A DNA stretch of 64,000 nucleotides from a bacterium (lineage in GTDB: Bacteria > Armatimonadota > Abditibacteriia > Abditibacteriales > Abditibacteriaceae), in the NCBI GenBank assembly GCA_004172935.1, contig SDZD01000001.1:1-64000 (forward strand), in the 5' to 3' direction. The first letter of the stretch is position 1. Each line of letters starts with the position of its first letter. A program made the position numbers and the translations under genes. The notes beneath the pieces were generated by a model, which was given only the letters and a program-made list of their open reading frames with translations, was not told where the DNA came from and did no database searches. Shown piece by piece: positions 15,382-23,263 of the stretch.

Positions 15382-16320
15382 TTAACCCAGGCGCACGCCG
15401 CGCAAGCGGGCCGCGCCCTTGCCACCGAACAACGCCAAACCGGCGTAAAGCTCGATACGGGTGCGATAGGCGGGCTTCGTCTCCAATTCGCCCAGGTCGT
15501 CAACCATGACGCCGCCATTGGTCAAGCCGGTGACTGCGGCATCGGCTTCGCTTTCGCCGAAGCGAACAGCGTAAATCGAAGAGCAGTCGTTGCTTGTGCC
15601 CTGCGTTTCGGTCTGTGGCAACACGAGAGAACCGTCTGCGTTCTCGCCGGGGTCGAGGATGGGGACGCCGTTATAGCTGTCAATCATCTTGCCCGTCTCG
15701 ATTTCGAGATAGGTGTGCCATCCCGCCAGGCGTCGAGCGAGCGAACGAAGGCGAGCTTTCACGAAGGCATTCATGTAAAGGGCGTCGGGTTTGCCGCCTT
15801 TCACAGCCGCAAACAGATTGTCCAACTGGTCGAGGAAATCATGGCCGCCCGTGATAATGCCCAAACCGTTCGTTCCAGTGGTGATGAGCTGATTGTTAAT
15901 CAATCGCTTTTTCAGGCCGTTGAACTGTAGCGGGTCGGTGTCCGTGTCGCCGTTGAAAAAGGCGTTCTGGAACTGATAGGTCAAAGCCTTGACCTTCATT
16001 GTGGTTTGAATGGCGCGCTGGTCGTTGATGTTGCCGCGTGTCTTTACGATGAACTTATCAACGTCCACGTCGCCGCCCATGATGAACAGCTTTTCGCTTT
16101 TGTCGTTGACGGCGCCCGCGCTTTCGGTGTAGGAGCCATTTACCGCACGAAAGGCGATACCGGGCAAAGTGCCCTCTTCATTGTAGGCCAGGGCGTTGCC
16201 CTCAATGGGCATCAGGGGGATTCGGTCGAGAATAACCGATTCTTTGACGAAGGTTTCAATGACGCCTTTAACCAGTTGGTTATCAGACAATTTTGCGGCG
16301 TCCGCGAGTGTGAGTGGCAT
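15382..16320 (-). CDS. major capsid protein, HK97-like fold
   Basis: 312 residues. The N-terminal arm is helical, followed by a region like that of phage major capsid proteins: FVKESVILDRIPLMPIEG, EEGTLPGIAFRAVNGSY, and a C-terminal part with YAVRFGESE and YAGLALFGGKGAARLRGVRLG. The last segment resembles the A-domain end of HK97-fold capsids that hold a single capsid protein without a protease domain. It lies between a scaffold-like gene and connectors. Upstream of the ATG the leader is pyrimidine-rich (CACCCCCTAAAACAC) with no Shine-Dalgarno. Confidence 0.8.
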   Translation of the reverse strand: MPLTLADAAKLSDNQLVKGVIETFVKESVILDRIPLMPIEGNALAYNEEGTLPGIAFRAVNGSYTESAGAVNDKSEKLFIMGGDVDVDKFIVKTRGNINDQRAIQTTMKVKALTYQFQNAFFNGDTDTDPLQFNGLKKRLINNQLITTGTNGLGIITGGHDFLDQLDNLFAAVKGGKPDALYMNAFVKARLRSLARRLAGWHTYLEIETGKMIDSYNGVPILDPGENADGSLVLPQTETQGTSNDCSSIYAVRFGESEADAAVTGLTNGGVMVDDLGELETKPAYRTRIELYAGLALFGGKGAARLRGVRLG

Positions 16321-16381
16321 GTGTTTTAGGGGGTGATGTCACGTTGCGCCAGGGGGCGCGGTTGGTGCGCTAGAAGCGCGG

Positions 16382-17002
16382 TTATTTGGTGCGGCGATTG
16401 GCCGCGTTTTCCGCATACGCCGCCGCGAGCAGCGACGAAGGGCTTTGTGTGGTGTCGGTGTCGATGGTGTCGCTTGCGGCGCCGTCCACCTTACCGATAG
16501 GGCGAAACAATTCGGGGAATTCCGTTTTGATTCGGGCGAGTTCTTCGGCGACACCTTTAACGGTGCCATCCTTTAAAACCGAAATGGCGTCGCGCGAAAT
16601 GAGAGCGGCGACGGCATTCGGTGAGATAGCGCGCACCGTCTTGCCTTCGAGCGCGGTTGTGATCGCGGAGGTCTTCGCCGTCTCGACCTTCGCCTTTTCG
16701 TCGGCTTCGGTCTTCTCGTCTATTTCCGCTTTCAGCGCCTCAAAGCGGGCCTTCCAGTCGATTTCCTCGGCTGGTGGCTCCGTGACGGGTTCCGGCTCTG
16801 GTGTGGCTTCGGCTTCCGCTTCGGGCGTCACTTCAGGCGCGGGCATGACTTCCGGTTCCGGTGTGGTTTCCGGTTCGGGAGTCGTCTCGGCGGGCGCGTC
16901 TTCGGCTGGTGCTGGTGGCTCCGCGACTGGTTCCGGCTCCGTTGCCGTCTCGACGGGCGCGTCTTCAGTTGTGCCGCCTTTGGCGGGGGGTTTCACCTTC
17001 AT
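16382..17002 (-). CDS. capsid scaffold-like protein with PE-rich repeats
   Basis: 206 residues. The first 75 are a low-complexity Pro/Glu/Ala/Thr tract built from repeats like TPEPE and EPPAEE. A predicted coiled coil follows (WKARFEALKAEIDEKTEADEKAK), then a helical domain ending in AENAANRRTK. The size, composition and position immediately upstream of the capsid gene fit a phage scaffold (gp20-like). Terminal residues are basic, as in scaffold capsid-binding tails. Confidence 0.7.
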   Translation of the reverse strand: MKVKPPAKGGTTEDAPVETATEPEPVAEPPAPAEDAPAETTPEPETTPEPEVMPAPEVTPEAEAEATPEPEPVTEPPAEEIDWKARFEALKAEIDEKTEADEKAKVETAKTSAITTALEGKTVRAISPNAVAALISRDAISVLKDGTVKGVAEELARIKTEFPELFRPIGKVDGAASDTIDTDTTQSPSSLLAAAYAENAANRRTK

Positions 17003-17041
17003 ACAAAGTAAATCTGAGCCGTTGCCAGTCGCCGGGCGCGA

Positions 17042-17061
17042 TTTGGCAAGCCTTTGGCGCG
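17042..17061 (-). promoter_or_regulatory. GCCAAA direct-repeat motif upstream of scaffold gene
   Basis: Plus strand TTTGGCAAGCCTTTGGCGCG, identical over 20 bp to 22,383-22,402 and related to 3,596-3,615. On the minus strand it gives two GCCAAA units 11 bp apart, 40 bp before the scaffold ATG. It also lies in the divergent gap before the plus-strand gene at 17,102. Confidence 0.5.
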
Positions 17062-17101
17062 CCTTTTTCTGACGCGCAAAATAGCGGACACTGCGCGCGC
17101 T

Positions 17102-17395
17102 ATGTTGACAATGAATGAACTAAAGAAACAGCACGCCGACACATGGACACAAGCCAGGCAACACATCGGCGATAAAATGACGGGCGTTGAGAATGCGCCC
17201 GCCTTACTGGAATACACCAGGGCGTTTCAAATCGCTTGTGAGCAGGAAACGGCGGCTGTATCCCTCTACATCAATACAGCCGCGCCAGACTCCGAAGTGC
17301 CAAAGTCGAGCGCCCCCAAAGCATCGAGCAAGAAGGAAAAGCCCGTCGAGCCGGTGCCGAGTCCAACACCAGACGAAACCAAAAGCGCGCCCTAA
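17102..17395 (+). CDS. small plus-strand 'moron'-type gene
   Basis: 97 residues from ATG 17,102 (or 17,111). The N-terminal 60 residues are helical (ELKKQHADTWTQARQHIG, ALLEYTRAFQIACEQET); the C-terminal 35 are a Pro/Lys/Ser-rich tail. It is the only plus-strand gene inside the minus-strand structural block, with a divergent start region and its stop codon inside a strong terminator. That layout is typical of a lysogenic accessory gene. Function unknown. Confidence 0.55.
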   Translation: MLTMNELKKQHADTWTQARQHIGDKMTGVENAPALLEYTRAFQIACEQETAAVSLYINTAAPDSEVPKSSAPKASSKKEKPVEPVPSPTPDETKSAP

Positions 17396-17408
17396 CCGGC
17401 GCGCTTTT
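17381..17408. terminator. bidirectional Rho-independent terminator
   Basis: AAAAGCGCGCC and GGCGCGCTTTT form an 11-bp stem with T tracts on both strands. It serves the plus-strand gene ending at 17,395 and lies just past the portal stop on the minus strand. Confidence 0.75.
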
Positions 17409-17412
17409 GTCG

Positions 17413-18819
17413 TTACTCCGTCGCCGCTGGTGGCGACGCTGCCGGGGGTGCAGCCGCAACGGGTGGCGTCGCTTTCGCGGTTTCGGCGTCGCGCTCGTCT
17501 TCGTTCTTCTGGTATTCCGCTTCGGTCATGCCGATTCGGGTTAGCGAACCTTTGCGCGACACGCCCGCGCCCTGAAGCGCGCTCGCCGCTTCGGCTTCCG
17601 CTTTGGTGTCTTTCGGTGTGCCGTCCTTCCAGTCCGCGACCATCCGAACGCCATCGGGCAAAGTGCCGCGCACCTTCGCCGCAAACAGCATCACGTCTGC
17701 CCACACATTGCCCCATGCGATTTTTAAGCGGTCGATAAGGTCGTTTAAACGTGTCTCCAAAATGGCGAGTGCAACGCCCGAAGGTGGCGCGCCCGACATG
17801 CTGAAATAATGCGGGGGGATGCCCGCTATCTCATTCATCAGCGAACGAAATTCGCGCATCACGTTGAGGAAGGCGGAAGGGTCGCTAGGGTCGAACTGCC
17901 CCATCTGCGTCTCTTTATCCCAGTGGAACCATATTCGATCCATTGCGCTTTTCCACTCGGTTAGCTCGCCTTCAGCCGCCGAGTTCGCCGGGTCGAATCC
18001 TAACACATAGCGTTGAGGGAACGAGAAAAATTCCATCGCTACCAACATATTGCAAAGCGTCAGATTGAGCGCGTTCTGTCCGTCCTCAATGTCGTGAAGT
18101 TGGCTCTTACCTTCTTTGCCGTTGCGGAAGTGGAACACCGGGCATTTGTCGTAAGGGTTCTCTAACGGCCACTCTTCGCCCTCAATTTCGAAACGCTGAA
18201 AAGCTCCAGCCGAAGATGGCAGAGAGGTTGCCGGGCCGGTGCTAATGTACTTCTCGACTTCGTTCGCGGTGTAGATCGTAAGCCGCACGCGCTTATTTTC
18301 GAGCCACCACTTAGCGCCACGAATCACATAGCCGGGCCGCTCTGGGTGGTATTCGACGGCGCACGTTCCGGCGTCGTGAGGGTACAGAATGGGCGTCATT
18401 TCGCCGGGCGTGATTTCCTCATCAGGCCACACGATGACGTAAGAATCGCCGCACAATAGCGCCTCATGCATCACGTCAAACGCTCGCACGTCCATGCGGT
18501 TGAGTTCCCATGTGTCCCAGGCGTCGAGCGCCAGGCGCTCGCCATCGGTGGCGCCCAGCTTCGCGCCCTTGGCGGCGAATGCCTTCACGCCGAGCCGGTT
18601 CGCGGGAATGTCCACGAACGGGGGCATGAGGTTCGCCTTCATGCCGCAAAGCGCATCAGCGAAGGCGGCGCGGAACTTCGCCGTCACAAAGGAAAGCGGG
18701 TGCTTTCCCTTGTAATAGTCGCGCGCCCGTTTGTACTGTCGCGTTTTGAGCCTGAGCGCTTTTAGCGCCCAGGTGATCGCCTCGACGTTGAGGCCGTTAG
18801 ATTCGTATGTGGGGGGCAT
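17413..18819 (-). CDS. portal protein (SPP1 gp6-like)
   Basis: 468 residues. The N-terminus (ALRLKTRQYKRARDYYKGKHPL) and the central FHFRNGKEGKSQLHDIEDGQNALN segment, the stretch NEIAGIPPHYFSMSGAPPSGVALAILE, and a long helix with LKIAWGNVWADVM fit SPP1-type portals, in which a tunnel helix follows a conserved Gly/Pro/Ser loop. The C-terminus is Ala/Pro-rich. The portal forms the dodecameric channel at the capsid vertex and docks the terminase. Confidence 0.85.
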   Translation of the reverse strand: MPPTYESNGLNVEAITWALKALRLKTRQYKRARDYYKGKHPLSFVTAKFRAAFADALCGMKANLMPPFVDIPANRLGVKAFAAKGAKLGATDGERLALDAWDTWELNRMDVRAFDVMHEALLCGDSYVIVWPDEEITPGEMTPILYPHDAGTCAVEYHPERPGYVIRGAKWWLENKRVRLTIYTANEVEKYISTGPATSLPSSAGAFQRFEIEGEEWPLENPYDKCPVFHFRNGKEGKSQLHDIEDGQNALNLTLCNMLVAMEFFSFPQRYVLGFDPANSAAEGELTEWKSAMDRIWFHWDKETQMGQFDPSDPSAFLNVMREFRSLMNEIAGIPPHYFSMSGAPPSGVALAILETRLNDLIDRLKIAWGNVWADVMLFAAKVRGTLPDGVRMVADWKDGTPKDTKAEAEAASALQGAGVSRKGSLTRIGMTEAEYQKNEDERDAETAKATPPVAAAPPAASPPAATE

Positions 18820-18835
18820 TGGGGAGGGGATGCCC

Positions 18836-18853
18836 TGTCAACTTGAGTTGACA
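18836..18853. repeat. dispersed late-region palindrome, copy 3
   Basis: TGTCAACTTGAGTTGACA, slightly shorter than the other copies, between terminase and portal genes. The portal ATG follows after ATCCCCTCCCCA. Confidence 0.85.
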
Positions 18854-18878
18854 AAGCGAAGGGGCATGGCGCGCCATG

Positions 18879-20393
18879 TCATTGCATGAACATAGCGGCC
18901 AGCGTGTTGAGGGCGCGTGTGAGCGCGTCTACAAAGTCGTCAAATGGCCCGTCTGGAAACTGCGCCAACTCCGAGAGAAAGGCTTTATAATCCCACCAGC
19001 CGGGCGCGTTGCGATTCTCAGGGCAAACAATTTTGATGTTTCCCGCTTCCGCCTGAGCGGACGCGAACCGGGCGCGTTCTTCCTTACTTCCGACTTCAGT
19101 AGAGGGGCGGACATCATACCCGCCGAGGGCACGAACGAACACGGCGGTTTGAAATTTTCCAGCCTGCGCCGGGTCTTGAGGGAAAGAAATCGTGCATGGT
19201 TTCCCGTCCTGCGAAGCCATGCTAAGCATCCATTTTTGAACGCCCAATTCTGATTCCCGGTCTTTCTTGGCGCGCTCGATATAAAACACGCCATCGCGCG
19301 AGCGGCTAATTTTCACGTTCGCTGTCCAGTCTGGTTCTTTGTTGGCTTTGGTCACTTTCGACCCGGCGAAATCCCAGCCGGTGACGCTCTTGCAACCAGC
19401 CGGTACAGCGTTCACACGCTCAAACCACGCCTCTTTAAACACCAGGCCAGCAGCCGCCTTAATTTTCCAGTTGCCGCCTAGCAGTTGCTCGCGTTCAACC
19501 AGGGGCAACGACATGAGGTTCGCGAGGTAATCAGGGTCGGCTTTGAGTAGCGCCTGATTATCGTAAACCGTCGCCGCGATGAAGGTCGCCGACTTTGGCC
19601 GGAACTGCGCGGGCGCCCAGTGTGCGAACTGCTTGCGCAACTCCTTCGGACTATCGCCCCAAACCAGCGTGTTGCCGTCGCGAACGAACCAGCGAACGAC
19701 GCCGCTTCGCTCTGGTATGGGTAAGCCCGTTTCTTGGTCAATCCACCAGGCGATAAATTCCGCTACCCATGAGTTCGCGTCAGGGTTGCAAGTCGCTCGA
19801 ATGTACGGCCTAACGCCGCACGTCGAGCGCATTCGCGACACGATGTAAAAAAATTGACCTTCCGAAAAATGCGTCAATTCGTCAAAGATAGCCAAAGTGA
19901 TTTGGCTTCCCATCCATTCGAATTTGCTCTTTTCGTGTTGCAGTTGCGCGAAGCGTATGCACGCGCCGGACGGGAATTTCCAGAACAAGCGCGAGCCATT
20001 AGGCTTCGCTCTTAAGCGCGGATACAGCTTCGAAGATTCCACCCACAAGCCACCGGCTTGCATGATTTGAGGGCGTGTTCGTCGGAATAGAACCGCCTCG
20101 AATTCGCCGTTCTGCTTGTGGCGTAAAGGCTCGTATAACGCCGCCCATGTCTTGCCACCGCCCGCCGCGCCACCATAGATGGCAATGTCAGCCGGTGTAC
20201 TTAAGAACGTCTCCTGAGGCCCCTGTTGGGGGCGGATGCTTTCGCGACTTGAAGGGGCGGGCGTGTTCGCCGCCCGGTTAATCCGTTGAGTCTTCCGAAG
20301 GCTCGGTGCCTTCGGTGGCTTCGGTTTGCGTGTTCGTGTCGGGAGTTTCGGCTTCGGTTTCGTCGCCGTTTTGTTGGGGGTTTTCGCGGCCAT
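18879..20393 (-). CDS. terL: terminase large subunit
   Basis: About 504 residues from ATG 20,391-20,393. The N-terminal 75 residues are a basic Pro/Lys-rich extension. The ATPase has YGGAAGGGKTW (Walker A) and LAIFDELTHF (Walker B with catalytic Glu), and coupling motif ATCNPDA. The nuclease domain holds VTGWDFAGSK, then a Glu in VFYIERAKKD, and DDFVDALTRAL near the end, as in RNase H-like terminase nucleases. The suggested start overlaps the small-subunit gene by about 116 bases; a later start is possible. The enzyme cuts concatemers and pumps DNA into the procapsid. Confidence 0.9.
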   Translation of the reverse strand: MAAKTPNKTATKPKPKLPTRTRKPKPPKAPSLRKTQRINRAANTPAPSSRESIRPQQGPQETFLSTPADIAIYGGAAGGGKTWAALYEPLRHKQNGEFEAVLFRRTRPQIMQAGGLWVESSKLYPRLRAKPNGSRLFWKFPSGACIRFAQLQHEKSKFEWMGSQITLAIFDELTHFSEGQFFYIVSRMRSTCGVRPYIRATCNPDANSWVAEFIAWWIDQETGLPIPERSGVVRWFVRDGNTLVWGDSPKELRKQFAHWAPAQFRPKSATFIAATVYDNQALLKADPDYLANLMSLPLVEREQLLGGNWKIKAAAGLVFKEAWFERVNAVPAGCKSVTGWDFAGSKVTKANKEPDWTANVKISRSRDGVFYIERAKKDRESELGVQKWMLSMASQDGKPCTISFPQDPAQAGKFQTAVFVRALGGYDVRPSTEVGSKEERARFASAQAEAGNIKIVCPENRNAPGWWDYKAFLSELAQFPDGPFDDFVDALTRALNTLAAMFMQ

Positions 20394-20808
20394 TGTCGGG
20401 CATGTAGAGAACCGGCGGTTCGTCGCCGCCACCGGTCGGCAGCTCGTCGCCATCGCCGCCCGCTTTCTCTTGGAAGGTGACGGCTAAATCGCCGTCGATT
20501 TGGTGATAGAGCCAAACAGCCAAGGGCCACCATTGCCCCCAGTCGAGTTCTAAATCTCTATCCATTGGGCGCGAGCCATATTTGGCACTCACTTCGCGGT
20601 TGGCGGCGCGGAAATGGACTTGCCCGGCGATTGCAGCCGTCCAAATCATTTCAGCCAAAGCGTTCTTGCGGTCGAGCGGTTTACCGTCGAGAGAGGTAAC
20701 TTTCACGCTCCCAGCCTTCGCGAGAATGTCAGTCAGGGCGCGCGATTTGGGCGGGCGTCCTTTCGGGTTGCCACTTTGACCCGTCTTGAAACTGGTTTTA
20801 TTAGCCAT
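20278..20808 (-). CDS. DUF5681-type protein, probable terminase small subunit
   Basis: 176 residues from ATG 20,806-20,808. It begins MANKTSFKTGQSGNPKGRPP, the DUF5681 signature common in phage proteins next to terminase. The C-terminal half is a low-complexity acidic tail rich in Glu, Thr, Asp and Gly. Overlap with the large subunit and gene order support a DNA-recognition role. Confidence 0.75.
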   Translation of the reverse strand: MANKTSFKTGQSGNPKGRPPKSRALTDILAKAGSVKVTSLDGKPLDRKNALAEMIWTAAIAGQVHFRAANREVSAKYGSRPMDRDLELDWGQWWPLAVWLYHQIDGDLAVTFQEKAGGDGDELPTGGGDEPPVLYMPDNGRENPQQNGDETEAETPDTNTQTEATEGTEPSEDSTD

Positions 20809-20820
20809 CGGGGAGAGAGG

Positions 20821-20844
20821 GCTTGTCAACTCAAGTTGACAAGC
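20821..20844. repeat. dispersed late-region palindrome, copy 4
   Basis: Core TTGTCAACTCAAGTTGACAA extended by GC on both sides. It fills the gap between the endolysin stop and the small terminase start. Confidence 0.85.
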
Positions 20845-20846
20845 AA

Positions 20847-21464
20847 TTAGCGGGGGCGCTTGCCCGCTTTGGCTTGCGAGAGGGTAAGAATTGAACCGGA
20901 AGGCTCGACGTGTGCCGGATCCCAGCCAAGGCGAACGGATGCGAGAAAGTTACGCGCCTGAATAGCGCCGCTGATTTTCTGACGGTCGGCAGACGGCAAA
21001 CCCCACCGAATGCCCGTCGCCATCTGGTGAGCTTCAGCCGAGCGAGCGAGGGTTAACCAATAAGGAGTCTTGCTATTCCACCCATAGCGCTTATCTACAA
21101 TGTCCGCCGCGAACGACGCCGGAAGGGTGCGCTTCCCCTTCGAATCCAAATCGGTGACGGTGTGGAATGAATAGGACACCGAAGAGCGCCCAGCCGCCTT
21201 CAACGCCGCCTGTTGTGAGGGTGTGCGGTACACCTGACCATCAATGAGGGGTCGATAGCCGTGTCCCTCTAAATCGCTGATAACCGCCGCGACTTTCGGG
21301 CGCGCCCAGGGCGCCATCTTCGCCAGGCGTTGAGTGTTATCGGAGTGTCGTTTCAGCTCGCTTTGACGGTCGGCGTCAACAGCGTGCGAGGTTCCAAGCA
21401 AAGCACAAAGAGCGAGGGCGGCACAAAGCGGCGCCTTGAAGCGGCGCGGAATGATATGTTTCAT
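20847..21464 (-). CDS. secreted M15-type peptidase, probable endolysin
   Basis: 205 residues with an N-terminal signal peptide (KAPLCAALALCALLGTSHAVDA). The mature part resembles M15 peptidases: GYRPLIDGQVYRT, then SYSFHTV and FAADIVDKRYGW (a zinc-binding His and Asp), and DPAHVEPS near residue 180 (third zinc ligand in HVE). Enzymes of this type cleave peptide bonds in peptidoglycan at lysis. A signal peptide implies export by Sec instead of sole reliance on a holin. It sits beside membrane-protein genes, a normal lysis cassette. Confidence 0.75.
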   Translation of the reverse strand: MKHIIPRRFKAPLCAALALCALLGTSHAVDADRQSELKRHSDNTQRLAKMAPWARPKVAAVISDLEGHGYRPLIDGQVYRTPSQQAALKAAGRSSVSYSFHTVTDLDSKGKRTLPASFAADIVDKRYGWNSKTPYWLTLARSAEAHQMATGIRWGLPSADRQKISGAIQARNFLASVRLGWDPAHVEPSGSILTLSQAKAGKRPR

Positions 21465-21483
21465 GGTGAGGGGGAGGGGTGTT

Positions 21484-21503
21484 TTGTCAACTCAAGTTGA
21501 CAA
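21484..21503. repeat. dispersed late-region palindrome, copy 5
   Basis: TTGTCAACTCAAGTTGACAA, upstream of the endolysin ATG and downstream of the membrane-protein gene. Confidence 0.85.
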
Positions 21504-21567
21504 GATGGGGAAGACGAGAAAGGCCCGGCGTCGAATAACGACGCCGGGCGCGGTCTGTGAAAGCGAT

Positions 21568-22107
21568 TTACCAGGGATAGGAGGTCGAGAGGTTGCGCTC
21601 AGGGCGGGCGCGTTCAACACCAGCGGGACGGTTAGCGGTTTGCTTTCCGAAATCGAAAGCAATCACTTCGCCCAAAGTTGGGCCGGAAGGCTTTGGCGCC
21701 GCCGATACAGTGGCGAGAGGTTGAAGCGTTGAAGCCAGATGAGGAACCAGCGGACGGATAAAGTCAACGCCACCACGAACCAGACGGGAAACAATGTAGA
21801 TGAATCGACTAGCGTTCACCAACTGGAACACGACGAACGGCACCACGAACGCGCTAGGATGCAACACGACAAGAGCGAGCAACACCAGCCAGGCTAGAAA
21901 CACGCCCGACTCGAAGAGCAACCGCGCGCCATGCCATTTCCACGAGGCGCCTTTCGGGGTAATGCCGAGGACGACGCCCAGAACGGACGAAACGCCAGAT
22001 TTGGCGCGGGCGAACGAGCCGGAAACAAAGCCGGTGCCGGTGGCAAGACCGGAAGCGAAGAGGGCGGGCAAAACGGAAGCGAGCGAAGCATAAGCGGTTT
22101 TGAGCAT
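21568..22107 (-). CDS. phage membrane protein, lysis-region
   Basis: 179 residues. Hydrophobic segments near residues 8-50 and 65-100 (LFESGVFLAWLVLLALVVLH, FVVPFVVFQLVNAS) predict three or four membrane passes; the C-terminal 70 residues are polar. Position upstream of the endolysin suggests holin-like or virion-membrane function. I recognise no family. Confidence 0.55.
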   Translation of the reverse strand: MLKTAYASLASVLPALFASGLATGTGFVSGSFARAKSGVSSVLGVVLGITPKGASWKWHGARLLFESGVFLAWLVLLALVVLHPSAFVVPFVVFQLVNASRFIYIVSRLVRGGVDFIRPLVPHLASTLQPLATVSAAPKPSGPTLGEVIAFDFGKQTANRPAGVERARPERNLSTSYPW

Positions 22108-22129
22108 GGGACGAGTGAAGTGAAAAAGG

Positions 22130-22228
22130 TTAGGCGGGCTTAATCGGGCGCCCGCTCCCTTCGGTCAATTGCAGCAAAGCACCGGTTAGAATGAGGGCAA
22201 CAGCGACGATCAAAGCGAATTCTTGCAT
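22130..22228 (-). CDS. 32-residue single-pass membrane peptide
   Basis: ATG 22,226-22,228 to TAA 22,130-22,132 encodes a peptide with one hydrophobic helix (residues 4-21, FALIVAVALILTGALLQL) and a short basic tail (GRPIKPA). It lies between the lysis-region membrane gene and the early genes, 155 bases downstream of a GCCAAA motif. Such small proteins in lysis cassettes can be pinholins, antiholins or spanin parts. Confidence 0.5.
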   Translation of the reverse strand: MQEFALIVAVALILTGALLQLTEGSGRPIKPA

Positions 22229-22382
22229 GACTACGTGGGCGACGCGCTTCGGACTGCAAAACCCAAATCGAGACACACGAGGTCATTCGTGATTTGCTCC
22301 GTTTGCGCGTCGCCATGTTGAGGGGGCGCCCGCTTTTCGCGGGACAATTAGAGATTAAGCCCAGCGTCGAAGCCGCTCGACT

Positions 22383-22402
22383 TTTGGCAAGCCTTTGGCG
22401 CG
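22383..22402 (-). promoter_or_regulatory. GCCAAA direct-repeat motif upstream of lysis genes
   Basis: Plus strand TTTGGCAAGCCTTTGGCGCG, identical to 17,042-17,061. It is placed to control the minus-strand unit starting with the 32-residue peptide. Confidence 0.5.
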
Positions 22403-22410
22403 TCGAAATA

Positions 22411-22449
22411 AATAACAGGCGCGAAATCGTGTGATTTCCGCCTGTTATT
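22411..22449 (-). terminator. terminator hairpin after the 22,486-22,770 gene
   Basis: AATAACAGGCG and CGCCTGTTATT pair over 11 bp, stacked on GAAATC/GATTTC with one bulged base and loop GTGT. On the minus strand it is followed by TTATTT. It ends the early-gene transcript just before the GCCAAA motif that would start the late one. Confidence 0.7.
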
Positions 22450-22485
22450 GCCTGTTCTGACCTGTTTTACAGGGGTTGGAGTGAG

Positions 22486-22770
22486 TTAGAACGCGAAGCA
22501 AGCGAAACCTAAGTTCGCTTTGGCTTTCGGTGACAAGTTGAGAATATGAAGCCCTACTTTGAGAGCTTCTTCATACGGCCACTCACGGCGACACCCGTGC
22601 CCTTCCAGACCGATGCCTTTCGGGAAAAGTGTGGGCCGCTTCGATATGGCGTCGTTAATACGCTCTGGGGTGATACCGAGCATATCGGCCAGGTCGCGCA
22701 CAAGGAACACGGTTTTGCCCGGCTTCGATTTAAAGCGCTCTTGGAGGGCGGCGAAAAGAGATTGCTTCAC
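22486..22770 (-). CDS. small DNA-binding protein, HTH
   Basis: 94 residues, GTG start. A helix-turn-helix is likely at about residues 24-45 (VRDLADMLGITPERINDAIS), in the style of MerR or excisionase-type winged helices. A C-terminal helix follows. It ends an early-direction block before a terminator, so it may be a phage regulator. Not assigned to a family. Confidence 0.55.
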   Translation of the reverse strand: MKQSLFAALQERFKSKPGKTVFLVRDLADMLGITPERINDAISKRPTLFPKGIGLEGHGCRREWPYEEALKVGLHILNLSPKAKANLGFACFAF

Positions 22771-22802
22771 GCCTAATAGTTATCCTGAGAACTATTCTCA
22801 TG

Positions 22803-23183
22803 TCAGGTGGTATTCGCGGTTGAGTCACGCTTGGGGTGCATAAAATTCGCGAGCAGTTCGAGAGCTTCGAATAAATCCTTCGGCGGGCTGGTGATAGCGC
22901 CATTCCGAGCGTAAAAGTGAGCCGGATATTTCCCGGCGACGGCACGACGCGCGATTCTGCGCGCACCTTCACAGGTGTAAAGGCGCGGCGTGCCTTTGGG
23001 GTTGAGAGGGGCCACGAGCGCCGCCGTCCCTTCTTGGTCGCGTAGCCATTCGAGCGCGCGGTAAACGCCCGATTCGCTCACGTCGTCACTCCAATAAAGG
23101 TGCAAGCGCTCGTAAACCTCCTTCAGTTCATAGGGGGCTTGGGCTTCGGGGAATATCTCGTTAATCCAAAGAATAAGGGGCAT
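22803..23183 (-). CDS. winged-helix-like hypothetical protein
   Basis: 126 residues from ATG 23,181-23,183; a TTG at 23,210 would add nine residues. The segment ELKEVYERL-SESGVYRALEWLRDQEGTAAL looks like a PadR- or MarR-type winged helix. The C-terminal half is basic. Its place among early genes suggests regulation or replication support. Confidence 0.5.
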   Translation of the reverse strand: MPLILWINEIFPEAQAPYELKEVYERLHLYWSDDVSESGVYRALEWLRDQEGTAALVAPLNPKGTPRLYTCEGARRIARRAVAGKYPAHFYARNGAITSPPKDLFEALELLANFMHPKRDSTANTT

Positions 23184-23263
23184 AAGAGAACCGTTATTAT
23201 CTTCTGCCAAATTGGACGTTTTCTCAACGTTCTGTATTCACCCTATTTGTGCTATTGATAGCC

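Noticed and set aside
12597..21503. Rho-independent terminators at the five palindromes
   Set aside because: No T tract follows on either strand and the stems are only moderately GC-rich.
17042..22402. Sigma-54 promoters in TTTGGCAAGCCTTTGGCGCG
   Set aside because: TGGCA is present, but the -12 element (TTGC at the right spacing) is not.
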